Shown piece after piece: positions 32,397 to 43,629 of a stretch of 64,000 bases of DNA (the first letter of the stretch is position 1; every line of letters starts with the position of its first letter). The DNA lies in the NCBI GenBank assembly GCA_009829735.1, contig CM020619.1, positions 14,127,777 to 14,191,776 of the forward strand. Reading direction: 5' to 3'. The notes beneath the pieces are model-generated. The model was not told where the DNA came from, did no database searches, and worked only from the letters and a program-made list of their open reading frames with translations. The translations under genes and the position numbers were made by a program. This stretch comes from Pyropia yezoensis. Taxonomy: Eukaryota > Rhodophyta > Bangiophyceae > Bangiales > Bangiaceae.

Positions 32397-32463
<67 letters not shown>

Positions 32464-33495
32464 ACAACCACGTACCTCGTCTGCTCGCCGGGTCCCGCAT
32501 CTCAAACTCGTCGGCGGCGGCGTCGTAGCCACAAAGCAGCACGTAGTGGCCCAGGAACCCCCCCCACACACCGCCCATCCCGCCCCCCGCCGCAGCGGGG
32601 GGCGGCGGCGTGACGGGCCGTGCGGCGGCGGCGGTGGCCGTCAGTGGCGGCGGCGTGCCGCCCCCCCCGCCCCCCCCCCAATCGCGCCCAAGCCACCAGC
32701 CGCGACGCCGCCCGCCGGCGACGACGACGCCCCCCGGTCTGACGCTTCAGCGCCCCCCCCCCCGCCCCCCACCCCCCCCCCCCCCCGCCGCTGCCAAATA
32801 CGCGGCCAACGAGGCGGCCGACCAGCCCCCCTCCCCCCCCCAGCCCCCCCCCCGTCCCCCCCTCGCCGCCCCCCCCCCCCCCCCCCCCCACCCCCGCGAG
32901 CAGTCGACACACCGCATCAGGCGCTTGTCCACCAGCACCACCGCCAGCACCCCCCGCCCGACCGCCGCGGCGAGCACCCCCCGGCGGACGTGGCCGAGCA
33001 CCACCGCCACGCCCGCGGCGGCAGCGTCGGCAAACCGCCCCACCACCCGCCCCTCATCCGACGCGAGGTGCCGCGAGTAGAACCGCTCCCCCGCATAGTC
33101 GGGCCGCACCCCCGCACGGACGGTATAGAGCGTCGGCGCCACCGCCGGCGGGCCGGGGAAGCGCGCCAGCGCGTGCGCCACGTCAATCGACCAGACGGAG
33201 CGGGTGCCGGCGAGCGACCGGAGCGCGCCGGCAATAACGGGCGCCGGCGCCGCCACGGCGGCGGCGGCGGCGGCGGCGGGGGTAGGGGTGGGGGTGGTGG
33301 TGGTGGTGGCGGCGGCAGCGGGTGCGCCTGCCGCCGAGGGGGCGCCGCCGCCCGTGCCGGCCGGTGGCACCGCTGCGGCCACCGCCGCCGCCTCGGCGGC
33401 GGCCGCCTGCAGCCGGGCGGTGAGAATCACCATCTCTGCACACGCCAGCCCACAGTCCCACGAGAAGCGCTGCCGCACGTGCGGGACGGCCGGCC

Positions 33496-33527
<32 letters not shown>

Positions 33528-33628
33528 CGCGGCCGCGGGGGCCCACCCCCCACGCCGGCCGCCGGCAACAGCGGCGGCGCCAACGCGGCACGGGCGAGGA
33601 TGTCATACAGGGGAGGTGCCTGCGGCAG

Positions 33629-33670
<42 letters not shown>

Positions 33671-33739
33671 TGGCGACGGCGACGGCGACGGCGGGGGGGG
33701 GACGACGGGGGAGGGCGGGGACAGTGGCAGGGGCGCCAT
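31673..33739 (-). CDS. GUCD1-family protein (guanylyl cyclase domain containing), split gene
   Basis: Family signatures appear in order: VPHVRQRFSWDCGLACAEM, TRSVWSIDVAHALARF, YSRHLASDEGRVVGRFADA, VLVDKRLMRC, GHYVLLCGYDAAADEFEMRDPAS and DVCWIKGDVLEAARRAFGTDEDI, all typical of PF09778 proteins. Their papain-like (C39-type) Cys in WDCGLAC suggests a peptidase or deubiquitinase fold more than a true cyclase. The start ATG at 33739 is followed by a Ser-Pro repeat encoded by a GGCGAC microsatellite. The last intron is 32475-31924 (donor GTACGT, acceptor GCAG), joining ...RR to DVCW. The segment between about 32750 and 32600 is G-homopolymer-rich, and the frame there cannot be resolved; it may be an intron or an assembly length error. 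Exon parts: 33739 to about 32750, about 32600 to 32476, 31923 to 31673. Confidence 0.82.
32398..32463. repeat. Poly-C tract, 66 nt, inside the GUCD1-like intron
   Basis: Sixty-six consecutive C on the plus strand, so the minus-strand pre-mRNA would carry 66 G about 12 nt after the splice donor. Its length is probably imprecise. Confidence 0.95.
33621..33692. repeat. GGCGAC hexanucleotide microsatellite
   Basis: About eleven units of GGCGAC with one GGCGAT variant. Read on the minus strand it encodes the Ser-Pro repeat at the N-terminus of the GUCD1-like protein. Confidence 0.9.
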
Positions 33740-35240
33740 GCCCGGCCAGCAGCAACACAACACCACACAAGAGAAAGGAAAAAAAAAAAGGGGGGGGCGC
33801 CGCGGCCGCACACGATGAGGCAGGGCACGCCGGCACAAGGCACCTCCAAGTGGTGGCGGGGCACCACCACCACGGCCGCCTCTCCTCCCCACCACCACCA
33901 CCGCCCCCACCCCCCCCCCCCCCCCCCAAGCTAGGGGAAGAAATAGAAGCGCAGCTGTGCGAGCACGCCCCCCGCGCGTCAAGAGGCGGGAAAAAAAAAA
34001 GGGTTCAACAAAACAGACGGAGCAGCGCGGGTGCGTAGGGGGGGGGGCGGGGAGGGGATGCGCCGGCGGGGGGGACGGGGGCGGGGTAGTCTCCGACAGA
34101 GCGCGAGGGCGGAGGGGGCGGTGCACACAGTTTTCCCCCAATTTTTCACAGGCGCGCATCGGGGCGGGCGGAAGCCACGTGTCCACTTTGGCCAACCCTG
34201 TCCGCAGGCCCGCCCCCCCCGACCACTCCCCCGCAGTCACTTTTTTTTCTTCAGCAGGATGGTCACTGGGGCGTCGCCTCCGGCTGTGGCCGCCTCCCGT
34301 CGCCGCCACCGCCACCGCCACCGCCACCGCCACCGCCAACGCCACGGCGACCGCCACCCCCAGCTGCCGGCACCGCCGTTACCGCCTTCCTCCGGGCCAC
34401 ACCGCGTCGGCGTCCATGGGTCTGCTGTGCGCCGAATCGGTGGGCGCGCCGGTGGGGACGGGCAATTGGCCCTGGGGGGGGGGGGGGGGGTGGCGGAGAG
34501 CGTGGCGGCCGCGGTGGCTGGGACGAGGTGGGGGGACATGGGGGAGTGCTAAGAATAACATAAACAGAGGACGCGTCCTCTCTCTCGTCGTACGTACGTT
34601 CGACGAGAAGGGGCGGAAGGCGGGGGGGGGAGGGGGTGTGCACAAATTCGTAGTCACCGGCACCGTCCCATCGCTCGTGTGGCGGAAGGGCGGCGCCCTG
34701 GCGGGGAGGTCGCAGGGGCTGGGGGTGCCGCGCACGCCACCCGCGTACTTTGCCTGGCTGCAGCCTACAATGGGGGCAGGCGGCGCATGTAGTATGTACC
34801 GTACACTTCCATATGGCCACATGCACGTTGGTCGCTCGTCGGCCCCGGTCGGGATTTTGGCTGTCGCGGCCGCCTGAGACCCCCCAGCCGGAGCGCCCGC
34901 AGCGCTCCCTCTTCTGGTGGCCCCTCCCTATTGACATGGCCGGGGGGGACAAGCGCAGCACAGGCTTTCCAAGAGGTGGGTGGGGTTGTCACAGGAACCC
35001 CGTCACAACCTGTCCGATAACCCTCCGTCTTACAGTACAGGACGGAGGGTGCAGAGGAGGAATGTGACCCCGTACCCTTCCCATGCCTACAGCTTTAACA
35101 GACCTACCGCTGCGCATCCATCTCAAGGGCCACTCCCTCTCCATGCTCACCCTCCCGCTTCTCGATCAGCTGCGCCCCGGTTCCCATCGTCCTGCTGTCA
35201 CTCTCGTCCCGCCCCCCCCCCGTCGAGAGGCGGGATGATC
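33740..35240. other. GC-rich intergenic, 5' side of the GUCD1-like gene
   Basis: Holds a C run near 33911-33927, a CCGCCA hexamer repeat near 34300-34345 and a G run at 34480-34490. Long overlapping frames (for example 33957-34877) are compositional artefacts. No gene is supported. Confidence 0.6.
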
Positions 35241-35984
35241 TCAGTCGCTAAGAACCTCGGGGCTGGGCACCCCCTGCGGTGTGGCTTCTGGAGCCGGCGC
35301 GGGCGGCGGCGAGGGCGGCGCCAGGGGCGGCGCCGGCAGGGGCCCCGCCCTCGTGGCTCCCCCAAAGGTGACCATCGTCGCCGTCCGCGCCAGGTGCTTG
35401 CCCAGCGTCTGCGTCGACGTGGGCGCCACCCCCACCGCTACGAGGATGTTGGTGGGCCCACCCCCAACGGGCGGCGCCGCTCGAAGCTCCCGCACAAACG
35501 CCACCGACACGGCGCCGTCCGCGTCCCCGATCGACGCGCGCACGCCCGTGTAGCCGGCGGCGGCGGCGGCGGCGGCGGTCAGCGGCTGGACGCCAGACGT
35601 CTTGCGGGCCAGGAGGGGGTACACGCCAGCGGAGGGGACCTCTGGGCCAGCCACCGGCCCCACCGTGACCATCCCTACCACAGCCATCACGGGGGGAGGG
35701 GCGGGGGCGACCATGGTCGTCCCGTCGCCGGGGAACGCCACCGCCACCCACCCGTAAACGGTGGAAAGGAGGGCACCAGAGAGGGAGGTGGCGTTAACAG
35801 ACCACAGGAGGGTAGCGTTGACGGGGCCGGCCAGCTGCTCGCAGCGGTCGTACGTCACCAGCTGTCCATCAAAGTCAAAGTCGCAGCGAACGGGCACCTC
35901 TTGGGCAGCTACATGGTGGGGAAAGCCGAGAGCAGCTACCACCCCAACGATGGCGAGCGTGACCAGACGGACAACGACTCCCAT
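35241..35984 (-). CDS. Secreted DOMON-domain protein
   Basis: A 247-aa product starting MGVVVRLVTLAIVGVVAALG with cleavage probably after HHVAAQ, a clear signal peptide. Residues about 35-200 fit a DOMON fold: LLWSVNAT, YGWVAVAFPGDGTTMV, VGMVTVGPV, YPLLARKTSGVQPL, and DGAVSVAFVREL match the WVGxGF...M.GS.V and Y.L...SG...DG.....R.L pattern of the family. DOMON domains bind heme or sugar and often pair with a cytochrome b561; none follows here, and the C-terminus is Pro/Ala-rich. The start is ATG 35984; the upstream in-frame codon is only GTG. The function is inferred to be redox or sugar binding at the wall. A missing downstream exon cannot be excluded. Confidence 0.72.
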   Translation of the reverse strand: MGVVVRLVTLAIVGVVAALGFPHHVAAQEVPVRCDFDFDGQLVTYDRCEQLAGPVNATLLWSVNATSLSGALLSTVYGWVAVAFPGDGTTMVAPAPPPVMAVVGMVTVGPVAGPEVPSAGVYPLLARKTSGVQPLTAAAAAAAGYTGVRASIGDADGAVSVAFVRELRAAPPVGGGPTNILVAVGVAPTSTQTLGKHLARTATMVTFGGATRAGPLPAPPLAPPSPPPAPAPEATPQGVPSPEVLSD

Positions 35985-36644
35985 GGTGGGGGGGCGCACC
36001 GGTAGCAAGCGCACAGAGCAATCGGTGGGTGAAGGGCCGGGAAAGTGGGGGGGGGTTGGGACGGAAGGTGCTCAGGTCGATCGCACCCCGCAGCGCCAAG
36101 ACGCGCCTTCTCTCTCCTCGCCCTGGCGCTGCTGGCCGGCGACCCGGGCGACCTCCTTCCAGGTCGCGGTGAGAGCCCCCTTTCTTGACTTTGTACTGGC
36201 GCAGCAGCACGACGGCGCGCCGCTCTCGGGGCGCGCCGACGGGAACCCAGCTGGGCGCTGTCCCTCCTCGGCCAGGCCCCCCGCTCAGGGGGCGCCCTCT
36301 GGTATGGGGGCTACGTGCCGGATCCACCACCCGTCCACCGCCCGCCCTTGCAGCCGGCAAGTGCCGCGAGGTGACCTTAAAGCCAGCCCTAAACACTGTA
36401 CTGTACATACGTATCCGCCGACGCCATCAACGGGCCTGTGGCGAGGATTCGTCATGGATGGGGATGCGTTATGTAGTGCCCATCCTTGTCGCCCTTGTGC
36501 GGTAGCTGACATGCCATGGGATGGCCACGCAGCGGGCACTGTATGCGCTCAGCGATGGATGCAGCGGGGCCAGTCGGGCGGGACCAATGCCTGACCTATA
36601 GTCAGGTCCCCCCGCCCGTCTCCGTCCGCGATGATGATGCGTGC
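35985..36644. other. 5' flank of the DOMON gene
   Basis: No gene is supported. Ends at a TIR element. Confidence 0.5.
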
Positions 36645-38397
36645 AACGTCATCGTCACAAGAGTATGTTTTCTCAACGAGGCCCAACGACAGGCCCTCGT
36701 TGGCCATCGAGCATCAAAACAGGGCTTCGTTGAGGACTCGAATGGCCAATCGAGGCTCCTGCGTTGCGTCAACGAAAGCGCTTTTCGATGGGCCGTTTCA
36801 TTCGCCTAGACCCGCGCGAACGCCTGTCTGAGGCCTCCGTGTTCGCAATAAATCTCGTGCTGCGGCCGCGCCGCGATCAGTTCTGAGTCCTCATTGGCTA
36901 CCAGTCTTCCGCCCGTCAGCCTCCAGAGGAGACTCCTGGCGCGCACACCGGCGACAACTCCAAAGTGAGCATACAGGGGCCTTCGACTGCCCGTTCGGTG
37001 CACTCATTGGTGCAGTCGGCTGTCAGCATGCTCAGCACGCGCAGGCAGACGGCGATCTTCGGAAATCTCCTACGCGCGCAGTGGGCACGGGGCCTTTGCT
37101 CCCGTGTCGGACCACATCAAATCTAACTACATGAACTACAGTCACAGGTAGGTCAGAGGGAGGGTGGAGTTTGCCCGCCCACCTGCGATACCGCCTGACT
37201 CGCGCACCAGAGGGGTCCCCCCCTCAGGGGCACCAGGAAGAGGGGCGCCCGGTGTGCTTGGGCAGCAGCCCCTTGAGCACGCGCGCGCTGTCGCGTGGAG
37301 CCGCGCCGTACACGACGAAGTCGCGAGACGCGCGCACTTCGCCGTGCTCCGTGCCTGTGCTGCGCGCGCGGCGCGTTGCTCTTGTCCTATCCCCCCCCCT
37401 TCTCGCACCCCCCTTTCGAACATCACTCGCTCTTCTATTCCTCCCCCGGCGTTGTGCAATATGTGGAGCTGCCGGCCGTGCTTTTGCTGTTGATTGTGTT
37501 TGCATCTGGGAGTGCGATCTTTCGTGCAGGTGGTTGAGTGAGTTCGGCTGGCTGCTGTTTGTGCATGCTTTGATCATCTGTAAGTGGATCGTTGCCCTTG
37601 TTGTCCTCTTCTTTTTGTCTGGACGTGTTTTTCTGCGGGATGCTGCTGTTCGTGTGCGATCTATTTGTTTCCCGATGACACCCACGTAGAAGTTGTGCGA
37701 TCTTGTCCATGTGGGTGGTTGTGCCTGTGTTCAATCTTTCTGTCTCTTGTGCACACGGGCCGGGGTATGTTGTTGACGTTGTACGTGTTGTGCTCTGCTC
37801 GTTGTGCTTGTGCCCTGTGGCGCCTTGAGCAACGTATGTTTGGTCTTGTTGTGTGCAGGGATGGAGAGTGCAGTCAGCTGCTGTTTTTCGTGTTGTGTCT
37901 GTTTCTTCTTTGCTTTACGTTATTTCTCTTTTTTCTCTTTCCTCTTTCATGTTGTCGCTGTGGTGGTAAGTGTAGGGCGGCGCGTACGTGTTCGTACATT
38001 TTGCCTTGAGGGCGTGGGCGAGGGCGAGAGGGAGGGCGCGTGCGTGGGCGTGGGCGTGGGCGTTGTTGCGGTCGGGGGGGTCGGACAGCGGGAAGAATTC
38101 AGGCTGGACGCTCGCAGTAGTTCAGAACTGTACTGTATTTCACCGACGTATGAAGTACAATTGTCGGCAACCCGCGACGTCGATGGCATTGCTGGTCTTT
38201 GTTGCGGCGTGCACTTTACAGCCATCCAACGCGGGGGATATCGAGATTGTAGCCGTTTTGTGTCAACGAGCACGCCTCAACGAAGCCAAAACCTCACCGA
38301 GAATCCCCAACGATCAACATCGAGCACCCCCTTCGTTGACCAACGCCGGCCTCAACGAAACCGGCCTTCGTTGAGAAAACATACTCTTGTGACGATC
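36645..38397. mobile_element. TIR element of 1.75 kb with TCAACGA subterminal repeats
   Basis: A 29-bp perfect inverted repeat beginning ATCGTCACAAGAGTATG lies at 36651-36679 and, inverted, at 38368-38396. ATGCGTGC occurs directly outside both ends (36637-36644 and 38398-38405), a candidate 8-bp target duplication, although the left repeat begins 6 bp and the right only 1 bp from it. Each subterminal 130 bp contains several copies of TCAACGA or TCGTTGA in both orientations, as in transposons whose transposase binds subterminal motifs. The interior is T/G-rich (37450-37960) with no transposase domain, so it looks non-autonomous. Superfamily is unknown; an 8-bp duplication would suit hAT. Confidence 0.7.
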
Positions 38398-40037
38398 ATG
38401 CGTGCCGCTTCGCGCGACGTTGACTGCACGTGACCACAGGCGCGCCCGTAGAGAAGGGGACAACGCACAGCTATTTACATACACCCTGACCTGCAGCGCA
38501 GTGGGGCGCTGAGGGCGTCCACGCTTGTCTCGTTTTTTGCTTGCGACCCCTACCCGTGTGTGACCGCCCAGTCCATGGATCGCCATCTTGAACATGCGCA
38601 CGGCGCTCATGGAAGATAGCGACTGGAGTAAATGTGCATTGCGTTGCTAAGACAGAAGGACGATCACGATGGGCGTAAAGTGCTCTATACAGAAAGAGCC
38701 ACAGAAGACCCCCCCACGCCATACACGAAGAGGGCTTCATGGTGCTTTGGGCGGCGGTGTGGCCCCGACAATGTGCACAAGAGGGCGACTGCGCCACCAC
38801 CCGCGCTGTATCCACTGACAGCGACAGCGGGGACAGAGGTCGCGACGGTGCTGCGGTAGGAGGGCACTGCGGTGCCCGTCGGCTAGGGCTCGCGGTACGG
38901 CCGTGAGCGTGCGCAAGCACTGGTGGGGCGCCTGCCGATGGATAGGTGCCCCCCGCGGGTGTAGGGCAATGCTGGGTTGCCTTACCCAACCCACTTCAGA
39001 GGGACGGTGACTACCGCTGTCACCGCTGAGGCTGTGACCTTACCTCTGGTGGTCGTTACCCGCACGCCGCGGTGCCCTTCCTGCCTTGCGAAACTCTTGT
39101 CCGGGTGTCTGTTGGCGGGTAGTGGTTGCCTTACCCTTTCAAGGCGTTGGCTACCGCGGATGTGCTACTCGCCATGGCGGGGACGTCCGAGGAGCACCTC
39201 CTGACCTCCACAGTGTGGCTGACTGCCCGATAGGATTGGCCTTGCCGGCGCGGACCAGCAGGCGAGGCAGCTGCCGTGCCTGGTCTGTAGGCATCCTTGG
39301 CGTCTGGCGGGGGGCGTGGACTTGCCAGTGAGGGTTACGGTAAGGGCGCAGCTGATGTAGCCAGAGTTCCAGCTGGAGGTGCAGTTGTTTCGCGGCATTG
39401 CCGTGAGGAGGGTCGACGTTGGCACGGCTCTTGACGTTGCCAGGTGGGTCTGCAGGCGCTGCGCGTGGCACCCTGGCGGGCGCCAGTGCACCACGGGCGC
39501 GGCGCTACGCGTCGCCAATAGTATTGAGCGGGGTGGGGCGGAAGGCAGAGGGTCGTCGACGGGGTCCCACGCGAGACGACGGGCGCCGCGACGGATGTCG
39601 GGGCAAGCAGGCACGGCGCTGTGCGTCGCCGCAGGCACGGCTGTGGGCGTCACCGCGTCGCCGAGGCAAAGGCGGAATCGAGGAGACGCTGCAGGCTGTG
39701 CCTCGGCCGACATCGGTGCTGCACGGGTGTGCTGCTCTGACAGGTGCTGTGGGGGTATTGCCGCGAGTGTCCCCGCGGGCGTCGTGCTCGACTGCAGCCA
39801 CAGGTCTGCTCACCTCCACGTGTCGACTTCCGCTTCGTGAAAACTCTTGCCTTAGAGATGGAACACTTTGCATTAAAATACGTCGCTTTTTGCCGGCTTT
39901 CAAGAAAGACAGAGAGAAGCCAAACCAAGCCCCTCCTCGCTGCCCTATCGTCTCGGGCTTGTGTCTTTGTGGTGGGCCGATGAGGTGTGGACTTCCTGTG
40001 CCCTTCTTCCCGCCTCCCCCCCCTTTCTCCCGTCACC
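38398..40037. other. Intergenic, upstream of dolichol kinase
   Basis: From 38990 to 39840 the sequence looks like diverged repetitive or decayed coding DNA with recurring GGTGCC/GTTGCC/GCACGG words in several frames. I can assign no gene or family. It also contains the dolichol kinase promoter. Confidence 0.45.
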
Positions 40038-41945
40038 ATGCTTACCCCCCCTCCTCTATTCCCTCTGGCGGTCGCCATTGAGGCCGTCCTATACGCTGCC
40101 CTGTCGATCACGCTCGCCCTCACCACCCCGTCTCCCCCGCCGGCGCTCCTCCCCCTCACCGCCGCGGCGGTCGCCGCGACCGCCGCGCAGCTCCACGGTG
40201 GCCGCCGTCCCAACAGCCCCCCCCCTTCACCCCCCGCCTCCGTCACCACCTCTGCGGCCACAGGTGCGGCCACGCTCCTCTTTACGCCCCCCCCCGGCAC
40301 CCGTCGGGGGGGGCCCCACCCCGCTGACGCGCTGGGCCTGGCGCCCGCCGCCCTCCTGCCAGTCGTCGTCTGTGGCGTCGTTGCGCCCGCCGCGGGCCGC
40401 GCCGCCGTTGCGGTCGGGTGGTACGTCCTCGTGTACGGTGCGGCGCCGCCGCGGTGGCGGCGCGCGTGGGCGGTCGAGGCGGCGGCCATCGCGGCCGCCG
40501 GGGTGGCGGTCGCCGTGACGGCGGTGACGGCCAGCCGCCATGGCGGTGCCAGCGGCGGTGCGGGTTACGGCAGCGGCGGGGGCGCTGCCGACGCGGCCTG
40601 GGCAGTGGGGACGGCCGCGACGGTCCGGGCGGTGCTGGCCACCTGGGATGGGAGCCTGACGCTCGCCGAGGCGGCGGCCGTCGCCCACGCGGCGGTCGGC
40701 GTGGCCCGCCGGGTGGCCGGCGGTGGCCCCGCCGCCGTCGCTGCCGTGGCGGCCGCCGCCGCCGCCTCTGACTCTGCCTCCCCAGCGGGGGTTCCCCTCG
40801 TGGCAGACGCGGTGGTCACTGCAGCGCTGATGGGGGCGCTGCTGGTCGGCGCGTTCGGTATCCCCGCCAGCGCCGCCGGCGGGCGCTGGTGGGCGCGCCG
40901 ACGCTACCCGCCGTGTGCCCCCACTTGGCCCCCCGCGCGTGGTGGCGGTAGCGCTGGCAGTAGCGCTGGCAGTATTGGTGGCAGTGGCGGTCCAGGAGGG
41001 GTGGCTCCGCCGTGGTGGGTAGTAACCTGGTACGCGGGCCTGGTGGCCCTGGCTGCCATCCCCACCACGTGGCTGGGCTGTGTGCTGGGCACGCGCAACC
41101 CGGTGGGGGTGGTGATGGCCTTCCTGGTGTTACCCCATGGCCACGCGGCCATGCTCCTCTACTGGGCGGCCGTGCTGGCCGCCGCCGTTGGTGTCGCCGC
41201 TGCCGCTTCGCGCGGTTGGTTGATTGGGAGGAGTAAGGGTGCCCCCTCCCGTGCCGCCGCCGCCGCCATTGACGACACCGCCGCCACGAGCGGCCACCGC
41301 CGGGCGGCGCGGGTGGTGGGCCGCAAAGCCTACCACCTCCTCGCCGTCGCCCTCTTCTTCCCCGCGCTGGTGGCCACGCCCCTCCTCCTCGCCGCCGCGT
41401 CGGCGGTGGCGCTGGCCCTCTTCCTGGCCATTGAAGCGGTGCGGGCGGCGGGGGTCCCCCCCGGGGGCACTCTTACCTGGGCCATGGGCGGCCTCCTCGA
41501 CGACCGCGACGCGGGGGCGGTGGTGACCACCCACATGACCCTCCTGGTTGGGTGCGTGCTGCCCCTGTGGCTGCGCCTCCCTCCCCCGCCACGGGCGGGC
41601 GTGGCCGTAGTGGGCCTCGCCGCCGTGGGTGTCGGCGACGCCGTCGCCGCAGTGGTGGGCGTGCGGTGGGGCCTCCACCGGTGGGCGGCGGGGACGGCGC
41701 GGAGCGTGGAGGGGAGCGCCGCCGGCTGGGCGGCCGCCTTTGGCCTGTGCGCGCTGTGGGTGGGGATCCACGCCCGCGGCGGGGGCCGCGAGGGGGGCCA
41801 ATGGGCGACCGTCGCTGACCTGAGCCGCTGGGCAGCGGTGTTGGGCTGGGTGTCGGCGCTTGAGGCGGTGACGGGGCAGATTGACAACCTGATGTTGGGC
41901 GCGGGGGGGGTGGCCGCGGCGCTGCTGGTTGAGCTGGGCAGCTGA
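40038..41945 (+). CDS. DOLK: Dolichol kinase (SEC59/DOLK-like)
   Basis: A 635-aa multi-pass membrane protein, single exon, from ATG 40038 (CGTCACCATG). The C-terminal third has the polyprenol/dolichol kinase and phosphatidate cytidylyltransferase-like signature: RKAYHLLAVALFFP, GLLDDRDAGAVV, LAAVGVGDAVAAVVGVRWGLHRW and ARSVEGSAAGWAAAF, the CTP-binding and catalytic region. The enzyme phosphorylates dolichol with CTP at the ER, supplying dolichyl phosphate for N-glycosylation, O-mannosylation and GPI anchors. The N-terminal 350 residues are Ala/Val-rich membrane segments with Gly/Ser linkers, longer than yeast SEC59 (519 aa). The gene converges with the Rheb-like gene. Confidence 0.88.
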   Translation: MLTPPPLFPLAVAIEAVLYAALSITLALTTPSPPPALLPLTAAAVAATAAQLHGGRRPNSPPPSPPASVTTSAATGAATLLFTPPPGTRRGGPHPADALGLAPAALLPVVVCGVVAPAAGRAAVAVGWYVLVYGAAPPRWRRAWAVEAAAIAAAGVAVAVTAVTASRHGGASGGAGYGSGGGAADAAWAVGTAATVRAVLATWDGSLTLAEAAAVAHAAVGVARRVAGGGPAAVAAVAAAAAASDSASPAGVPLVADAVVTAALMGALLVGAFGIPASAAGGRWWARRRYPPCAPTWPPARGGGSAGSSAGSIGGSGGPGGVAPPWWVVTWYAGLVALAAIPTTWLGCVLGTRNPVGVVMAFLVLPHGHAAMLLYWAAVLAAAVGVAAAASRGWLIGRSKGAPSRAAAAAIDDTAATSGHRRAARVVGRKAYHLLAVALFFPALVATPLLLAAASAVALALFLAIEAVRAAGVPPGGTLTWAMGGLLDDRDAGAVVTTHMTLLVGCVLPLWLRLPPPPRAGVAVVGLAAVGVGDAVAAVVGVRWGLHRWAAGTARSVEGSAAGWAAAFGLCALWVGIHARGGGREGGQWATVADLSRWAAVLGWVSALEAVTGQIDNLMLGAGGVAAALLVELGS

Positions 41946-42725
41946 CCGTGCGGGGGGACGACGGAAACGATGCGGCCTCCTCCCCGGGTTTACGCGCCTG
42001 GGCGCACACGCTTGACCTCCCCACGGGGGTATCGAACAACAGGAGAGTGCTGAGCGGGATGTTCGCCGCCGGCACAAGCGGAGCCGAAGCGCGCATGCGC
42101 TATCGACACGGGTGGGCCTGCCACTGATCCAACGCGCTCGACATGCCCTATCGAGCCCCCACACCCCCACACTACGGTTCTACATATGGCCGCTGCAATT
42201 GCGGGGAGCCGGGGGTCTATGCGCTGACCACCCCCCCGCCTCACATGTAGCCGGTGCAATCGCGGGGTGCGATGGGTCCATGTGCCGACACAGATGCAGC
42301 GACGCCAAAGTGGCAGGATGGGAGGCGAGCAGTTCGTGTAAGAGAACAACAGCGGTTATGAAACAGAGGGGCGAGCGTCGAAGATAGAGCGAGCAGGTGT
42401 GCTCCGAAAAAGCATCGGAAAGGCGACAACGCGCGCCAAGTGCGACTGGCTAGAGCAGTCACAAAAAAGAAAAGGAAGACCGGAGGAGAACCAACAAAAC
42501 AATACCCAGCAGACCACATATACAGACCCAAGCGAAAGAGGAATGAGGGGAAAGACCAGGACCCAGGCGACATGAATACAACACACAACAGAGGCGACAT
42601 GGACAAAAAAGGACAAAATGGTAAACGACAGGACAAACACCACACGCAAAAGGTACAATCAAGAATGAGCAACGGACAGCTCGCGCTCGCAGGAGCCAGC
42701 GACCCGTACGGGAGACGTATGGACG
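41946..42725. other. Convergent 3' region
   Basis: Between dolichol kinase (+) and the Rheb-like gene (-). From 42330 to 42660 the plus strand is A-rich, so the Rheb transcript would have a T-rich 3' UTR. An imperfect duplication (GGCCGCTGCAATTGCGGGG near 42190 and AGCCGGTGCAATCGCGGGG near 42249) is visible. No gene. Confidence 0.6.
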
Positions 42726-43598
42726 TCACGAGATTGCACAGTGCACGTGGTTCTGGCCAGCAAGCTGGCCTTGGGGTTGAGACTCATCCTCAGGCTCGGC
42801 CACTGCCTCCTCTGCTGGCATCATCTGGCCATCAATGGCACGGAGGAGGGAATGAAAGACGTCGGTGACGTTCTGGCCGGTGAGGGCAGAGCACTCCACA
42901 AAAGGGCAGTTGAGCTCCGCGGCCAGGTCCTCTCCAGCCTCGTAGCTCACCTCCCGGTCGTCTTCCAAATCGATTTGGTTGCCGACGAGGACGCGCGGGA
43001 CAGAATTGCTCCCTGAATATAGCACGGACCCACCGCAAACACAAGCCGTTACGCAAAAAACGAAGACACAGAACACGAGAAGGGTAGTGTATCCCCGAGA
43101 GCAATCGTCAGTACCGCAAAGGTACAGTCCCGCATGGCCTTCACTGACCACCCCTCTTCCGCAATCCCCACACCCAGAAGCACGGTGGACGGCACGAAGC
43201 CCCCACTGAACCACCACGACTGGTACCCACAAACGACGACAGTCACGTACCCAGTGTCGAAAGAAGCTGCCGGTTGATGGTCTTAATGGCCTCAAACGAC
43301 ATCTCGTCAGTGACCGAGTAGAGCAGCACGTAGCCGTGGACGCCAATCGACGACTGCGCGGCAAACAGGGAAAGCTCATCCTGCCCCGCCGTGTCCTTAA
43401 CCTCACACGCGTATCGTTGGTCATCCACCTCGGCCGACGCGTGGTAGGTGTCCTCGATCGTGGGCAGGTGGGCCGCCACAAAGGTGTTTTCGCAAAACCG
43501 GATGGTCACGGCCGACTTGCCCACCACCGAAGGGCCAAGCATGACAAGTCGCCGCAGCCGCACATCTGTCCAGACGCCGCCATCACCGCCAAAGTCGG

Positions 43599-43629
<31 letters not shown>

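Noticed and set aside
33957-34877. 306-codon plus-strand open frame
   Set aside because: Arg/Pro/Gly noise from CCGCCA and G-run repeats; no domain and contradicted by frames on the other strand.
39379-39840. Possible protein-coding gene upstream of dolichol kinase
   Set aside because: Frames are short and biased and do not join into a recognisable product. Recurrent words suggest decayed repeats.
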